In this document: piece by piece, positions 27,832-37,657 of the stretch
Numbering within the stretch: the first letter of the stretch is position 1
Layout of the letters: the number at the start of each line of letters is the position of its first letter
Assembly (NCBI GenBank): GCA_903866915.1
Contig: CAIPPO010000087.1
Location: 1 to 64,000 of the forward strand
DNA length: 64,000 bases
Origin: an uncultured Mucilaginibacter sp.
GTDB taxonomy: Bacteria; Bacteroidota; Bacteroidia; Sphingobacteriales; Sphingobacteriaceae
Direction: 5' to 3'
The notes under the pieces: generated by a model
Told to the model about the DNA's origin: nothing
The model's input: only the letters and a program-made list of their open reading frames with translations
Databases searched by the model: none
Position numbers and translations under genes: made by a program

Positions 27832-29016
27832 CTAATTGCCTAACTGCTTCAAAGCCAGATAAGCCATCAAACCTGTACTGATCTTAAATGCATCTTCCTC
27901 CACATCAAAAGTTGGTGTATGGACAGAGGAGGTAATACCCCGGCTTTCATTTCTCGTGCCAAGTCGATAGAAACAGGCATCAGCAACCTGCGAATAATAA
28001 GCAAAGTCTTCTGCCGCCATCCAGATATCCAGATCGAGAACATTTTCTTTGCCGAGGTATTCTTCGGCATGAGCACGGGTAGCAGCTGTCAGCTTTTCTT
28101 CATTGATCAGGAAGGGATATCCCCGCACGATATTAAAGTCAACCGTGCCACCAAAGCTTTCTACTACACCTTCGGCGATCTTCTTCATCTTTTTATGAGC
28201 TTCTGCCCGCCAGGCTTCATCCATCGTGCGGAAAGTGCCTTCGAGATAAACTTCGTTTGGAATCACATTCGTAGCGCCGTTGGCGATCACTTTGCCAAAC
28301 GAGAGAACCGATGGGCTTTTAGGGTCGGCAGAACGGCTGACGATGGTTTGCAGGGCAGTCAACATGTAGGCGGTGATCATCACCGGGTCGATATTCTGTT
28401 GAGGCTGCGCGCCGTGTCCTCCTTTGCCTTTAACGGTAACATAAAGTTCATCGGTTGAAGCCATATATTTTCCGGCTCTGAAACCCACTTTGCCGGCATC
28501 GATCAGCGGCATTACGTGCTGACCTAATACCGCCTGGGGTTTAGGATTTTCCAGCACGCCTTCTTTGATCATCAGGCTGGCGCCGCCGGGGAGTTTCTCT
28601 TCGGCAGGCTGAAAGATAAGTTTTACGGTTCCGGCAAATTCATCTTTCAACTGAGTCAATATCTTAGCCGTACCTAAAAGTGACGAAGTATGTGCATCAT
28701 GCCCGCAGGCATGCATCACGCCTGTATTTTGTGACCGGTAGGGAACATCATTCGCCTCCATGATGGGTAACGCATCCATATCCGCACGCAACGCCACTAC
28801 CCTATCGGAGGGCTTAGCTCCTTTAATCAACGCTACGAGACCGTTATCAGCCATACGTTCATAGGTTAATCCCAGCTCATCCAGCTTTTTTGCTACAAAT
28901 GCTGATGTTTCCACTTCGTTGAATGAAAGTTCGGGATGAGTATGCAAATAACGGCGGTTGGCAACCACTTCGTCAAATATATTTTGGGATAGGTTCTGTA
29001 TCTTTTCTTTATTCAT
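27832..29016 (-). CDS. M20-family metallo-amidohydrolase
   Basis: 394-residue zinc/metal-dependent peptidase or N-acyl-amino-acid hydrolase of the M20D/IAA-amino-acid hydrolase group. Metal-binding motifs are visible: HACGHDAHTSSLLG (Cys and His ligands), QPAEEKLPGGASLM (catalytic Glu), GHGAQPQQNIDPV in the dimerisation domain (catalytic His) and MAAEDFAYY near the end. No signal peptide. Its ATG overlaps the last codons of the SPOR gene (ATGAATAA), so the two are coupled. Substrate cannot be read from sequence. Confidence 0.88.
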   Translation of the reverse strand: MNKEKIQNLSQNIFDEVVANRRYLHTHPELSFNEVETSAFVAKKLDELGLTYERMADNGLVALIKGAKPSDRVVALRADMDALPIMEANDVPYRSQNTGVMHACGHDAHTSSLLGTAKILTQLKDEFAGTVKLIFQPAEEKLPGGASLMIKEGVLENPKPQAVLGQHVMPLIDAGKVGFRAGKYMASTDELYVTVKGKGGHGAQPQQNIDPVMITAYMLTALQTIVSRSADPKSPSVLSFGKVIANGATNVIPNEVYLEGTFRTMDEAWRAEAHKKMKKIAEGVVESFGGTVDFNIVRGYPFLINEEKLTAATRAHAEEYLGKENVLDLDIWMAAEDFAYYSQVADACFYRLGTRNESRGITSSVHTPTFDVEEDAFKISTGLMAYLALKQLGN

Positions 29017-29461
29017 CTGCGTTTTCAGCCTTAGGCTGATTGATTTTTTCGGTGATAATAAAAGTCGACGTGAACCATTTTTTCAGATCGGCCTGAAACT
29101 TTTCAGCATCAGCGCGGGAGCGAAAGTCGCCGGCGCGTACCTTGAAGTTAGGATCACTATAGATCACGTAGCTGCGAATATCGGGAAATTGTTCCTGAAA
29201 TTTAGCCTGTGCTGCGTAAGCATCTTTGCGATTGCCCCCGGTATAAATTTGAACCCTGAATCCTGTTACCTGATCAAGCCCAACAGCTTTTTCCAGTTCG
29301 GCCCGCCTGGCAATCAGCGTATCTACACGCGGGTCTTTAATAACTTCCACTTTACCTTTGCTTTGTGCTGAAACAGATACTGAACAAAAAACAAAGAGCA
29401 TAAAAAAACAGCCTCGTATGATATTGCTTAAAGCTATAGGATATGATGCTGTTTTATACAT
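29009..29461 (-). CDS. SPOR-domain periplasmic protein
   Basis: 150 residues: a signal peptide (ends SVSAQS), a short linker (DTLIARRAELEKAVG) and a SPOR peptidoglycan-binding domain (residues ~65-140) with GFRVQIYTGGNRKDAYAAQAKF and NFKVRAGDFRSRADAEKF. SPOR domains bind septal glycan stripped of peptides, so a role at the division site or cell wall is likely. It precedes the M20 hydrolase with an 8-bp overlap. Confidence 0.85.
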   Translation of the reverse strand: MYKTASYPIALSNIIRGCFFMLFVFCSVSVSAQSKGKVEVIKDPRVDTLIARRAELEKAVGLDQVTGFRVQIYTGGNRKDAYAAQAKFQEQFPDIRSYVIYSDPNFKVRAGDFRSRADAEKFQADLKKWFTSTFIITEKINQPKAENADE

Positions 29462-29540
29462 GCTGAAAATTCGAAAATGAGGAATCCCGGTCGTTCCTTT
29501 ATCCTTTAAATGCTAAATATTACACCACCCGAAATTACCA

Positions 29541-32500
29541 TTACACCAGCCCCACACCATGGCAGTTTTTATATTTTTTGCCGCTACCGCAGGGGCAAGG
29601 GTCATTTCTGCCTATCTTCTGTTCCACACGTACCGGCATTGTCTTTTGCAGTTCGCGCGTATCTTCTACTGGCTGGCCTACCTGGGTTGCTTCTGTAACC
29701 AGCTCAGGTTTGGAAGTGCGCAGTTTACGCAGATCCAATTTGGGCGCTGGTCTGGCTTCTTTAACCTCCTCAGCTTCCTGAACCGGTATGCCACCCCTAA
29801 ACAGGAAGCTAACCAACTCCTTATTCACGTTTGCCAGCATTGCACGAAACAATTCAAATGCCTCAAACTTGTAAACCAATAGCGGGTCCTTTTGTTCGTA
29901 AACGGCGTTTTGAACGGATTGTTTTAACTCGTCCATTTCACGCAAATGCTCTTTCCAGGCATCATCGATCAGGTAAAGCACCACGTTCTTTTCAAATGAT
30001 TTAAATACTTCGGCTCCCTTATTTTCAACCGCCTTTTTCAGCGGCACTGCTACCTGGATACCGTGAATACCATCAGTAAATGGCACTACAATATTTTCTA
30101 CATATTCACCACGCGTATTAAACACATCTTTTATTATGGGGAATGCCTGGTGCGCTACACCTTCGGCTTTGCGTTTATAAAATGCCGTAACTTCAAGGAA
30201 AACCTTTTCAATTAATCCATTCAGGTTTGTATCCCCAAATTCTTCCAGATTTATTGCTGTATCAACTGAAAATACACGGATAATTTCCAATTGGAATCCG
30301 TCGTAGTTGTTGGCTTCCTTAAACTCGGTTACCACATCTGCAACCACATCAAATATTGTATTGTTGATGTCAACTTCAAGTCGTTCACCAAAAAGGGCAT
30401 TTTTACGCTTGGCATATACGACAGAACGCTGTGAGTTCATCACGTCGTCATACTCCAGCAATCGTTTACGAATACCAAAGTTATTCTCTTCAACTTTCTT
30501 CTGTGCACGCTCAATTGATTTGGTAATCATGGAGTGTTGAATTACTTCTCCTTCTTCGATACCCATACGCACCATCAGGTTCGAGATACGCTCTGACCCG
30601 AACAAACGCATCAGGTTATCTTCCAGAGATACAAAGAACTGGGTCGATCCAGGGTCGCCCTGGCGGCCTGCACGACCACGCAACTGGCGGTCGACACGGC
30701 GCGATTCGTGGCGCTCGGTACCTACAATGGCCAATCCTCCGGCATCTTTTACACCCGGGCCCAATTTAATGTCGGTACCACGACCAGCCATGTTGGTTGC
30801 AATGGTTACCGTACCCGATTTACCTGCTTCTGCAACGATATCAGCTTCCTTTTGGTGGAGCTTAGCATTCAATACATTATGTTTAATGCCGCGTAATTTC
30901 AGCATACGGCTCAATAATTCGGAAATATCAACCGATGTTGTTCCCACCAGTACCGGGCGTCCAGCTTGCGTTAATTTGGTGATCTCGTCGGCCACCGCAT
31001 TGTATTTCTCACGAACTGTGCGGTAAACAAGGTCTTCTTTATCATCGCGTATCGCTTTGGTATTGGTTGGTATTTCTACCACGTCAAGCTTATATATCTG
31101 CCAAAACTCGCCAGCTTCGGTTATTGCGGTACCAGTCATACCACAGAGCTTGTGGTACATCCTGAAATAGTTTTGCAAAGTAATGGTTGCAAAGGTTTGG
31201 GTAGCATCTTCTACCTTTACGTTTTCCTTTGCTTCTATCGCCTGGTGCAAGCCATCCGAGTAGCGGCGGCCATCTAAAATACGACCCGTTTGCTCGTCAA
31301 CGATCTTTACTTTGCCTTCATCGATGATGTATTCCGTGTCTTTTTCAAATAGCGTATAAGCTTTTAATAACTGGTTAACAGAATGGATGCGTTCTGATTT
31401 GATAGAAAAATCGCGCATCAGAGAATCTTTTCTGGCGATCTTTTCTTCACTGCTCAAATTTGACTTTTCAATTTCGGCTATCTCACTCCCAACATCCGGC
31501 ATCACGAAGAAATGAGGATCTTCGCCAGAAGCAGTGATCAACTCAATACCTTTTTCGGTTAACTCAACCTGATTGTTTTTTTCATCGATAATAAAAAACA
31601 ATTCCGAATCTACCTTAGGCATTTCCTTGCTCTGGTCCTGCATATAATAGTTCTCCGTTTTAAGGAGTACCGATTTGTGACTGCCCTCGCTCAAAAACTT
31701 AATCAGCGCCTTGCTCTTAGGCAGGCCCCGGTGCGCGCGCAACAAGGCCAGGCCACCATCATCTGAACTGGTCTTGCCGTCGGCGATCAGCTTTTTGGCC
31801 TCATTTAAAACCTGGTTTATATAAGCTTTCTGCGTATTTACCAGGCGCTCAATGCGTGGTTTTAACTCATAAAATTCGTGCTCATCACCACGTGGTATTG
31901 GGCCAGAAATAATCAATGGAGTACGTGCATCGTCGATCAGTACCGAGTCAACTTCATCCACCATCGCATAATGTAATTTGCGCTGAACGAGTTCTTCCGG
32001 ACTACGTGTCATATTGTCACGCAGGTAATCGAAGCCAAATTCGTTATTGGTACCGAAGGTAATGTCAGCTAAATAAGCATTCCGGCGCTCTTCAGAGTTC
32101 GGCTCGTGCTTATCAATACAATCAACCGAGAGGCCATGGAACTCATAAAGCGGCCCCATCCATTCGGAGTCGCGTCGGGCGAGATAATCGTTAACTGTTA
32201 CGATGTGAACACCCTGCCCGGCAAGTGCATTAAGGTATGCCGGCAATGTAGCTACCAGTGTTTTTCCTTCACCAGTGGCCATTTCTGCTATTTTCCCTTC
32301 GTGCAATACAGTACCACCTATCAGCTGCACGTCATAATGCACCATATCCCAGGTTACTTCGTTTCCGGCAGCAATCCAGGTATTGTGGTGGGTAGCTTTA
32401 TCGCCTTGAATCACCACGTTGGCCTTGCGGGCAGCCAGATCGCGGTCAAATTGGCTGGCGGTAACTTCTATCGTTTTATTTTCTTTGAACCGGCGGGCGG

Positions 32501-32852
32501 TTTCTTTTACCACTGCAAAAGCTTGCGGCAAAATATCCATCAGAATTACTTCCAGCTCTTTGTTACGGTCTTTTTCCAGTTTGTCAGCCTGGCGGTACAG
32601 TTCAACTTTTTCTGTAACATCCATATCTGGATTTGACTCGATTCTATCTTTAATTTCTTGTATTTCAGCATCAATAGAGGTGAGTCCTTCGCTTATGGTT
32701 TGCTTAAATCCAATGGTCTTTCCCCTCAACTCGTCGTTACTAATCCCATCGAGTTTGGCATATTCTTCTTTTATCTTTTCAACAATAGGCAGTACACCTT
32801 TTACGTCCCGTTCGGACTTGCTGCCGAAAAGCTTGCTTATAAAATTTAACAT
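29541..32852 (-). CDS. secA: Preprotein translocase ATPase SecA
   Basis: Motor that drives unfolded preproteins through SecYEG. 1103 residues, about 200 longer than E. coli SecA because of a Bacteroidota-type insertion between ~residues 330 and 430 (around [17 protein letters not shown]). Walker [17 protein letters not shown], the DEAD-like [17 protein letters not shown], the second helicase domain [17 protein letters not shown], and the C-terminal zinc-binding SEC-C motif [18 protein letters not shown] are all present. Preceded by a TACCTTTG promoter box and a 15-bp palindrome. Confidence 0.97.
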   Translation of the reverse strand: MLNFISKLFGSKSERDVKGVLPIVEKIKEEYAKLDGISNDELRGKTIGFKQTISEGLTSIDAEIQEIKDRIESNPDMDVTEKVELYRQADKLEKDRNKELEVILMDILPQAFAVVKETARRFKENKTIEVTASQFDRDLAARKANVVIQGDKATHHNTWIAAGNEVTWDMVHYDVQLIGGTVLHEGKIAEMATGEGKTLVATLPAYLNALAGQGVHIVTVNDYLARRDSEWMGPLYEFHGLSVDCIDKHEPNSEERRNAYLADITFGTNNEFGFDYLRDNMTRSPEELVQRKLHYAMVDEVDSVLIDDARTPLIISGPIPRGDEHEFYELKPRIERLVNTQKAYINQVLNEAKKLIADGKTSSDDGGLALLRAHRGLPKSKALIKFLSEGSHKSVLLKTENYYMQDQSKEMPKVDSELFFIIDEKNNQVELTEKGIELITASGEDPHFFVMPDVGSEIAEIEKSNLSSEEKIARKDSLMRDFSIKSERIHSVNQLLKAYTLFEKDTEYIIDEGKVKIVDEQTGRILDGRRYSDGLHQAIEAKENVKVEDATQTFATITLQNYFRMYHKLCGMTGTAITEAGEFWQIYKLDVVEIPTNTKAIRDDKEDLVYRTVREKYNAVADEITKLTQAGRPVLVGTTSVDISELLSRMLKLRGIKHNVLNAKLHQKEADIVAEAGKSGTVTIATNMAGRGTDIKLGPGVKDAGGLAIVGTERHESRRVDRQLRGRAGRQGDPGSTQFFVSLEDNLMRLFGSERISNLMVRMGIEEGEVIQHSMITKSIERAQKKVEENNFGIRKRLLEYDDVMNSQRSVVYAKRKNALFGERLEVDINNTIFDVVADVVTEFKEANNYDGFQLEIIRVFSVDTAINLEEFGDTNLNGLIEKVFLEVTAFYKRKAEGVAHQAFPIIKDVFNTRGEYVENIVVPFTDGIHGIQVAVPLKKAVENKGAEVFKSFEKNVVLYLIDDAWKEHLREMDELKQSVQNAVYEQKDPLLVYKFEAFELFRAMLANVNKELVSFLFRGGIPVQEAEEVKEARPAPKLDLRKLRTSKPELVTEATQVGQPVEDTRELQKTMPVRVEQKIGRNDPCPCGSGKKYKNCHGVGLV

Positions 32853-32868
32853 AATAAATCAATATGTT

Positions 32869-32883
32869 TTGTTGAGTCAACAA
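32869..32883. promoter_or_regulatory. Palindrome TTGTTGAGTCAACAA upstream of secA
   Basis: Perfect 7-bp arms around a central G, 17 bp before the secA ATG and downstream of its putative -7 box, i.e. inside the leader; could be an operator or a small RNA hairpin. Confidence 0.45.
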
Positions 32884-32919
32884 TTGCGCCACAGCACCCT
32901 TAGAGGTCATAATGGCAGC

Positions 32920-32927
32920 CAAAGGTA
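32920..32927 (-). promoter_or_regulatory. -7 promoter-like box of secA
   Basis: TACCTTTG on the minus strand, about 67 bp before the secA ATG. The -33 region shows no TTG. Confidence 0.35.
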
Positions 32928-32936
32928 CGTTTTGTA

Positions 32937-32971
32937 GTTGGAAAGTTGGAAGGTTGAAAAGTTGGAAGGTT
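32937..32971. repeat. Short tandem repeat GTTGGAAAGTTGGAAGG
   Basis: Four imperfect GTTGGAAG/GTTGAAAA octamers in a row in the 322-bp gap upstream of secA. The rest of the gap (32972-33174) is AT-rich and I see nothing else in it. Confidence 0.65.
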
Positions 32972-33174
32972 ATTTTTTATTCTATTCAGCTCCGAATTTC
33001 TTTAAATAGTTAATAAGGACTTGCGGGCCAAACAAAAAAATAAAACGGCTACTGTAAATAGTATTAAATATTGCAACTGAAATTTCCCGACTAAATTTTA
33101 TTTATATAATTAAAAAAAATCCTGAATCGATGCTTATAAAAGTATTTTGCATCACGTTTCAACATTACAAACAT

Positions 33175-33708
33175 TTAATGTTCAAACCAATCTTCTTCAT
33201 TATCATCCGGGTCATCCTCATCAAAATTGTCAAAATCATCAGTATTAAACAGATCGTCGTTCAACATTAGCATTTCCAGCGCTTCCTCTTCCGGAGTACT
33301 AGCGTCGAAACGGATGGCCCAGTTATCGGGTATATCGTAACTTTTATCAAAGCCACGGATCCAGGCCACAAACTCCAACCTGAATTCTTCTATTTTACGG
33401 CGCATCAGATCAACATAATCTTCATTATTAAGGCCAAACAACTCGGTGCAGATTACGGCATTTAACATATTATGTGCGGCGTATTTAATCAGAACCGCGT
33501 TCTGCATGCGTATGGAGTATAAACCACCACCCTCAGCTCCGGCTATTTTTACTTGTATCAATACCGCATTACTTAGAATTTCTGCTGCTAAGCTATCAGT
33601 CGACACATCGTGTTTAAGCGCTGCAACAACCATTTGGGCAAGCTCCAACAATTCACCGGCTTTTTTGAATACCGGCAGCTGGCGATAACGGTTTAGTCTT
33701 TTTGACAT
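33175..33708 (-). CDS. Helical protein with acidic C-terminal tail, unknown function
   Basis: 177 residues, no signal peptide. Residues 1-135 are amphipathic helices (PVFKKAGELLELAQMVVAAL, DLMRRKIEEFRLEFVAWI) that resemble a four-helix bundle. The last ~40 residues are strongly acidic (DDFDNFDEDDPDDNEEDWFE). I do not recognise a named family with confidence; similar bundle proteins exist in Bacteroidota as hypothetical proteins. Monocistronic, upstream of purD on the other strand. Confidence 0.65.
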   Translation of the reverse strand: MSKRLNRYRQLPVFKKAGELLELAQMVVAALKHDVSTDSLAAEILSNAVLIQVKIAGAEGGGLYSIRMQNAVLIKYAAHNMLNAVICTELFGLNNEDYVDLMRRKIEEFRLEFVAWIRGFDKSYDIPDNWAIRFDASTPEEEALEMLMLNDDLFNTDDFDNFDEDDPDDNEEDWFEH

Positions 33709-33797
33709 AGAATAGATTTAAGGTTTAGTATAACTGGTGTTTGTAATTCAAATTAAAAAAGTATTCCAATTCAGGGTCAAGATATTGCGGGGCTGAT

Positions 33798-33805
33798 TAT
33801 ATTTG
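33798..33805 (+). promoter_or_regulatory. -7 promoter-like box immediately before purD
   Basis: TATATTTG ends 5 bp before the purD ATG, so the transcript would be essentially leaderless. Confidence 0.4.
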
Positions 33806-33810
33806 CCCGC

Positions 33811-35085
33811 ATGAACATCCTGCTCCTCGGTTCGGGCGGAAGGGAAAGTGCCTTCGCCTGGAAAATTACTCAAAGTCCGAAATGCGAAAAACTATTTATA
33901 GCACCGGGTAATGCCGGCACACCAAAATACGGAACCAACGTGGACATTAAAACCACCAATTTTGAGGGGCTTAAAGCGTTTTCCTTAAACAACGGTATCG
34001 ACCTGGTTTTAGTAGGCCCAGAGGAACCATTGGTGAAAGGCATTCACGATTTCTTCCTGGCTGATGAGCAATTGAAACACATTCCGGTAGTCGGTCCGCA
34101 AGCCGAAGGAGCCCAGCTTGAGGGTAGCAAGGATTTTTCAAAGGCGTTTATGCAAAGGCATCATATTCCGGCGGCTGATTCGCAAACTTTCACCCGGGAA
34201 ACTTTGCAGGATGGTTTGGAATACCTAGAAACCGCTGGTTTACCCATAGTTTTGAAGGCCGATGGGCTGGCAGCCGGTAAAGGCGTGCTGATTTGTACCA
34301 CCCTGCAAGAGGCGCAGTACGAACTAACCGAAATGCTCGAAAACGCAAAGTTTGGCGATGCCAGTGCCAAAGTGGTGATCGAACAGTTTCTGGAGGGTAT
34401 TGAGCTATCGGTGTTTGTGATGACAGATGGCAAAAATTATAAGATATTACCGGAAGCAAAAGATTATAAGCGTATCGGCGAAGCTGATACCGGGCTGAAT
34501 ACAGGAGGCATGGGGTCGGTCTCGCCGGTACCATTTGCCGACAAGGTCTTCCTCAAAAAAGTTGAAGAACGAGTGATTATACCAACTGTTGAAGGTTTGC
34601 GAAAGGAAAATATTCCTTACAAAGGTTTTATTTTTATCGGTCTGATGAATTGCAATGGCGAGCCTTTTGTGATTGAATATAATTGCCGTATGGGTGACCC
34701 GGAAACGGAAAGTGTTATGCCAAGGATAGCCTCAGATTTTGTCGACCTGCTTATTGGTGTTGCTGAAGGAAATCTGGACACCAAAACCCTGGAGATATCG
34801 GACAAGGTTGCAGCAACCGTTATGATTGTTTCGGGCGGATATCCGGGCGAATACCTGAAAAATAAGGTTATTACAGGCACTGAAAACATACGCGATTCCA
34901 TCGTATTTCATGCGGGAACATCGTTTGACGGCGATGAGGTGATCAACACCGGTGGGCGGGTACTTGCTGTAACTACTTTACAGGAAAACCTTTTCGACGC
35001 ATTGCAGCAAGCAACCGCCGACGCCAGCCGGATCTATTTCGATGGAATGTATTTCAGAAGAGATATCGGGTTTGATTTGTTGTAG
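33811..35085 (+). CDS. purD: Phosphoribosylamine-glycine ligase
   Basis: Second step of de novo purine synthesis: joins glycine to phosphoribosylamine with ATP. 424 residues, normal length. N-terminal MNILLLGSGGRESAFAWKI, then the phrase VGPEEPLVKGIHDFF, ATP-grasp segments VLKADGLAAGKGVLICT and EAKDYKRIGEADTGLNTGGMGS, and the metal-binding EYNCRMGDPETE. Single gene followed by a perfect bidirectional terminator. Confidence 0.97.
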   Translation: MNILLLGSGGRESAFAWKITQSPKCEKLFIAPGNAGTPKYGTNVDIKTTNFEGLKAFSLNNGIDLVLVGPEEPLVKGIHDFFLADEQLKHIPVVGPQAEGAQLEGSKDFSKAFMQRHHIPAADSQTFTRETLQDGLEYLETAGLPIVLKADGLAAGKGVLICTTLQEAQYELTEMLENAKFGDASAKVVIEQFLEGIELSVFVMTDGKNYKILPEAKDYKRIGEADTGLNTGGMGSVSPVPFADKVFLKKVEERVIIPTVEGLRKENIPYKGFIFIGLMNCNGEPFVIEYNCRMGDPETESVMPRIASDFVDLLIGVAEGNLDTKTLEISDKVAATVMIVSGGYPGEYLKNKVITGTENIRDSIVFHAGTSFDGDEVINTGGRVLAVTTLQENLFDALQQATADASRIYFDGMYFRRDIGFDLL

Positions 35086-35122
35086 TCGGAAAGCACGAGA
35101 GGCCATTATTTTATAAAACAAT

Positions 35123-35152
35123 AAAAGCCCGAAGAAAATCCTTCGGGCTTTT
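35123..35152. terminator. Bidirectional rho-independent terminator
   Basis: AAAAGCCCGAAG and CTTCGGGCTTTT are perfect 12-bp complements around AAAATC, so each strand has a GC-rich stem ending in T. It separates convergent purD and the thioredoxin-like gene. Confidence 0.93.
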
Positions 35153-35173
35153 AAGTTATCTCTACTTTTTGGG

Positions 35174-36325
35174 CTATTTGCTGCCGCCCGTGGTAGTACT
35201 CTTGCCAAATATCTCGGCCAGCTTATCTTCCAGATCGAAACCATGCAAGCTCTTTGCAATGATTTTCCCGCTTGGGTCAAGTAAAAAATTTGCCGGAATG
35301 CCACGGACCGCATACAATTCCGCTTCTTTACTTTTCCAGAATTGCAAGTCGGACACCTGTGTCCAGGTCAAATGATCTTTGTGGATGGCATTCAGCCATT
35401 TTTGTTTACCGGTTGGCTGATCAAGCGAAACGCCTATAATTGTAAAATTCTTGTCTTTGTATTTCCCAAAAGCCTTCACCACATTCGGATTTTCATGACG
35501 GCAGGGGCCGCACCAGGATGCCCAAAAATCAACCAGTACATATTTGCCTCTGAATGATTGAAGGCTAACTAAATTACCAGCCGTATCGGCTTCAGTAAAC
35601 AAGGGTGCTTCCTGCCCCAATGCTACCGCTTTTAATTTCGGAAGCCTGTCGCCAAAGGCTTTAGCTGCATCCGTCTGTTTGATTTCGGCAGTAAGGTTTT
35701 CATACAAAGGGGCTATATCTGCATAATCTGCACCGTAGGCCGAATACATTTCCAGTGCGTTTAAGCTGATGTAAGAACCCGGATTTTGCTGAATAAACTG
35801 CTTGATGATAGCCAGTTCTTTTGCATCAAGTGCATTTTGTTCAGCTGCCGACTGACGCTGAAAAACTTCTGAATTTTTTTGTTCTTCTGTTGCAGCTTTT
35901 TCTTTTGCATCGTGAACCTCCTGCTCGTCGTCGATCGGTTTAGTCAAAGCGTTATAACGAGCATTGTCCTGGTTGGTTTTAGGACCATCCACTTTTGCAT
36001 TAGCCAGCTTATCATCACTACTAACCTTAATATCGCCTTGTTCAACGTAGATCGATTTATAATCTTTGTATTTCAGGCCATCGCCTTTTTCATTTAAAAC
36101 AAGGTAAGCGTTAAGCGGCACTTTACCTACCGTACCTTTAAACTCGAATTGCCCGTTGTTCAATACAACAGAGTCCTTCTCTAGCTTTTCTTTTACCTGA
36201 TAAATGATATAGATTTTGGCCGGGGCATTAAAACTGCCAACTTTGCCGTGCACAGTGTACGGGCCGTCCTGGGCCAGGGAAATAAAGGGCAAAAGGGTGA
36301 ATGCCGCAAGGATTATTTTCTTCAT
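35174..36325 (-). CDS. TlpA-like thiol-disulfide protein with DUF4369 domain, paralogue 1
   Basis: 383-residue exported protein: signal peptide (ends SLAQDG), N-terminal DUF4369 beta domain (residues ~20-120), a charged helical linker, and a C-terminal AhpC/TSA-thioredoxin domain with ADTAGNLVSLQSFRGKYVLVDFWASWCGPCR. The WCGPC active site is complete, and cis-Pro occurs in VRGIPANFLLDPSG. Probably a periplasmic disulfide reductase. A close paralogue lies upstream; both precede a terminator and may form an operon with the arginase-fold gene. Confidence 0.88.
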   Translation of the reverse strand: MKKIILAAFTLLPFISLAQDGPYTVHGKVGSFNAPAKIYIIYQVKEKLEKDSVVLNNGQFEFKGTVGKVPLNAYLVLNEKGDGLKYKDYKSIYVEQGDIKVSSDDKLANAKVDGPKTNQDNARYNALTKPIDDEQEVHDAKEKAATEEQKNSEVFQRQSAAEQNALDAKELAIIKQFIQQNPGSYISLNALEMYSAYGADYADIAPLYENLTAEIKQTDAAKAFGDRLPKLKAVALGQEAPLFTEADTAGNLVSLQSFRGKYVLVDFWASWCGPCRHENPNVVKAFGKYKDKNFTIIGVSLDQPTGKQKWLNAIHKDHLTWTQVSDLQFWKSKEAELYAVRGIPANFLLDPSGKIIAKSLHGFDLEDKLAEIFGKSTTTGGSK

Positions 36326-36475
36326 ATTTCAACTATTGAGAATCCAATAATAGCAATTATTTTACAAAGTTGACTAATTTAATAGATTTTATCTGCTATT
36401 AAAAAATTCAACCACTAAGCGCGCAATTCGTCTTATTCAAATCAGCCGCACGCATGTAATTGGGCTGATTGAGGC

Positions 36476-37606
36476 CTATTTACCCAATACTTCGTCGAGT
36501 TTGGCTTCGAGGTCATCGCCACGCAAATCAAGCGCAATGATTTTTCCACTAGGGTCGATCAGGAAATTTTTGGGTATACTTTGAACGTAGTAAAGCCGTG
36601 CAACCGAATTGTTCCAAAACTTCAGGTCCGACAGATGGGTCCAGCCTTCAAGGTGATCAGCCCGTATAGCACTTAGCCAGGCGAAACCGCCATTGGGCCT
36701 GTCGAGCGAAATACTAACAATGGTAAAATTTTTATCTTTAAACCGATTAAACGCGTGGACCACATAATGACTCTCCTGTCTGCAGGGGCCACACCATGAT
36801 GCCCAAAAATCGAGCAGCACATATTTTCCCCTGAATGATGACAACCTTACCGGATGTCCCGTGGTATCAGCCTGTTCAAAATCAGGGGCAAGCGAACCTA
36901 TCGACGTGCTTTTTAAGGACTCCAGCGCATCACGTAATGAGCGGGCAGTCTCGGTATCCTGCATTTCTTTCGATAAGCCATCCAGCAATGGCAATAATTC
37001 TACCGGGTCGGGAGTTGGACCGTCCAAACCACCTATGGTTACCAGACTCAAATAGCTGGTGGGATTTGCCTGAATAAAACTTTTCAATTGCTGATGAAGG
37101 TCATTTTGTATCGTTTTGATCTGGGCCTGCAGGTTGATGCCCGAAGTGCTCGAATCACTTTTTCCATGAAGTGCGTCTACAGTCAGCTTATTTATTTTGT
37201 TTGAAGCCTCTGCCCTGATGGCGGATAACTTCAAAAACTGATCATTTATGCCCGAACCTAAAACTTTCGCCTTGTAGGCCGAATCGGGACTTTGTATAGT
37301 GGTATTTCCTTTGTCGAAACAAAAAACCAGCCGGTCGGGAATACTATCAATCAACTTCCTTGAACCAACACTTTTATAATCTACCACTAACTGCGCAAGC
37401 GAAGGATAGATCAGGTCGCCCTTAAAGGTAAACACGCCATTCACTACTTTCGATGAATCAAGAATTTTATTTGAACCAACCTGGTATAACATAAAAACCT
37501 GTGCATTCATATTACCCAGTTTCCCAGTGATTGTAAATGGCTGCGGCGTTTGGCTAAATGCCATAAGCGGCAACAACAGGGTAAGGCAAAATACTATCTT
37601 CTTCAT
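36476..37606 (-). CDS. TlpA-like thiol-disulfide protein with DUF4369 domain, paralogue 2
   Basis: 376 residues with the same order of parts as the gene downstream: signal peptide (ends MAFSQ), DUF4369 domain, helical linker (QIKTIQNDLHQQLKSFIQA), and thioredoxin domain with RGKYVLLDFWASWCGPCRQE and VQSIPKNFLIDPSG. Sequence in the redoxin part is clearly related to paralogue 1, the N-terminal parts less so, which suggests an old tandem duplication with changed specificity. 151 bp separate the two. Confidence 0.88.
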   Translation of the reverse strand: MKKIVFCLTLLLPLMAFSQTPQPFTITGKLGNMNAQVFMLYQVGSNKILDSSKVVNGVFTFKGDLIYPSLAQLVVDYKSVGSRKLIDSIPDRLVFCFDKGNTTIQSPDSAYKAKVLGSGINDQFLKLSAIRAEASNKINKLTVDALHGKSDSSTSGINLQAQIKTIQNDLHQQLKSFIQANPTSYLSLVTIGGLDGPTPDPVELLPLLDGLSKEMQDTETARSLRDALESLKSTSIGSLAPDFEQADTTGHPVRLSSFRGKYVLLDFWASWCGPCRQESHYVVHAFNRFKDKNFTIVSISLDRPNGGFAWLSAIRADHLEGWTHLSDLKFWNNSVARLYYVQSIPKNFLIDPSGKIIALDLRGDDLEAKLDEVLGK

Positions 37607-37657
37607 CCGTATCTAATTTATGACATGCATAACGTTTTATTCGATCTTCAATTGCAA

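Noticed and set aside
27919-28458. 179-residue plus-strand ORF
   Set aside because: Antisense of the M20 hydrolase, which has all catalytic motifs on the minus strand.
32106-32937. Overlapping 176- and 172-residue plus-strand ORFs
   Set aside because: Antisense of secA; compositions rich in Ser/Phe/Cys and no recognisable domain.
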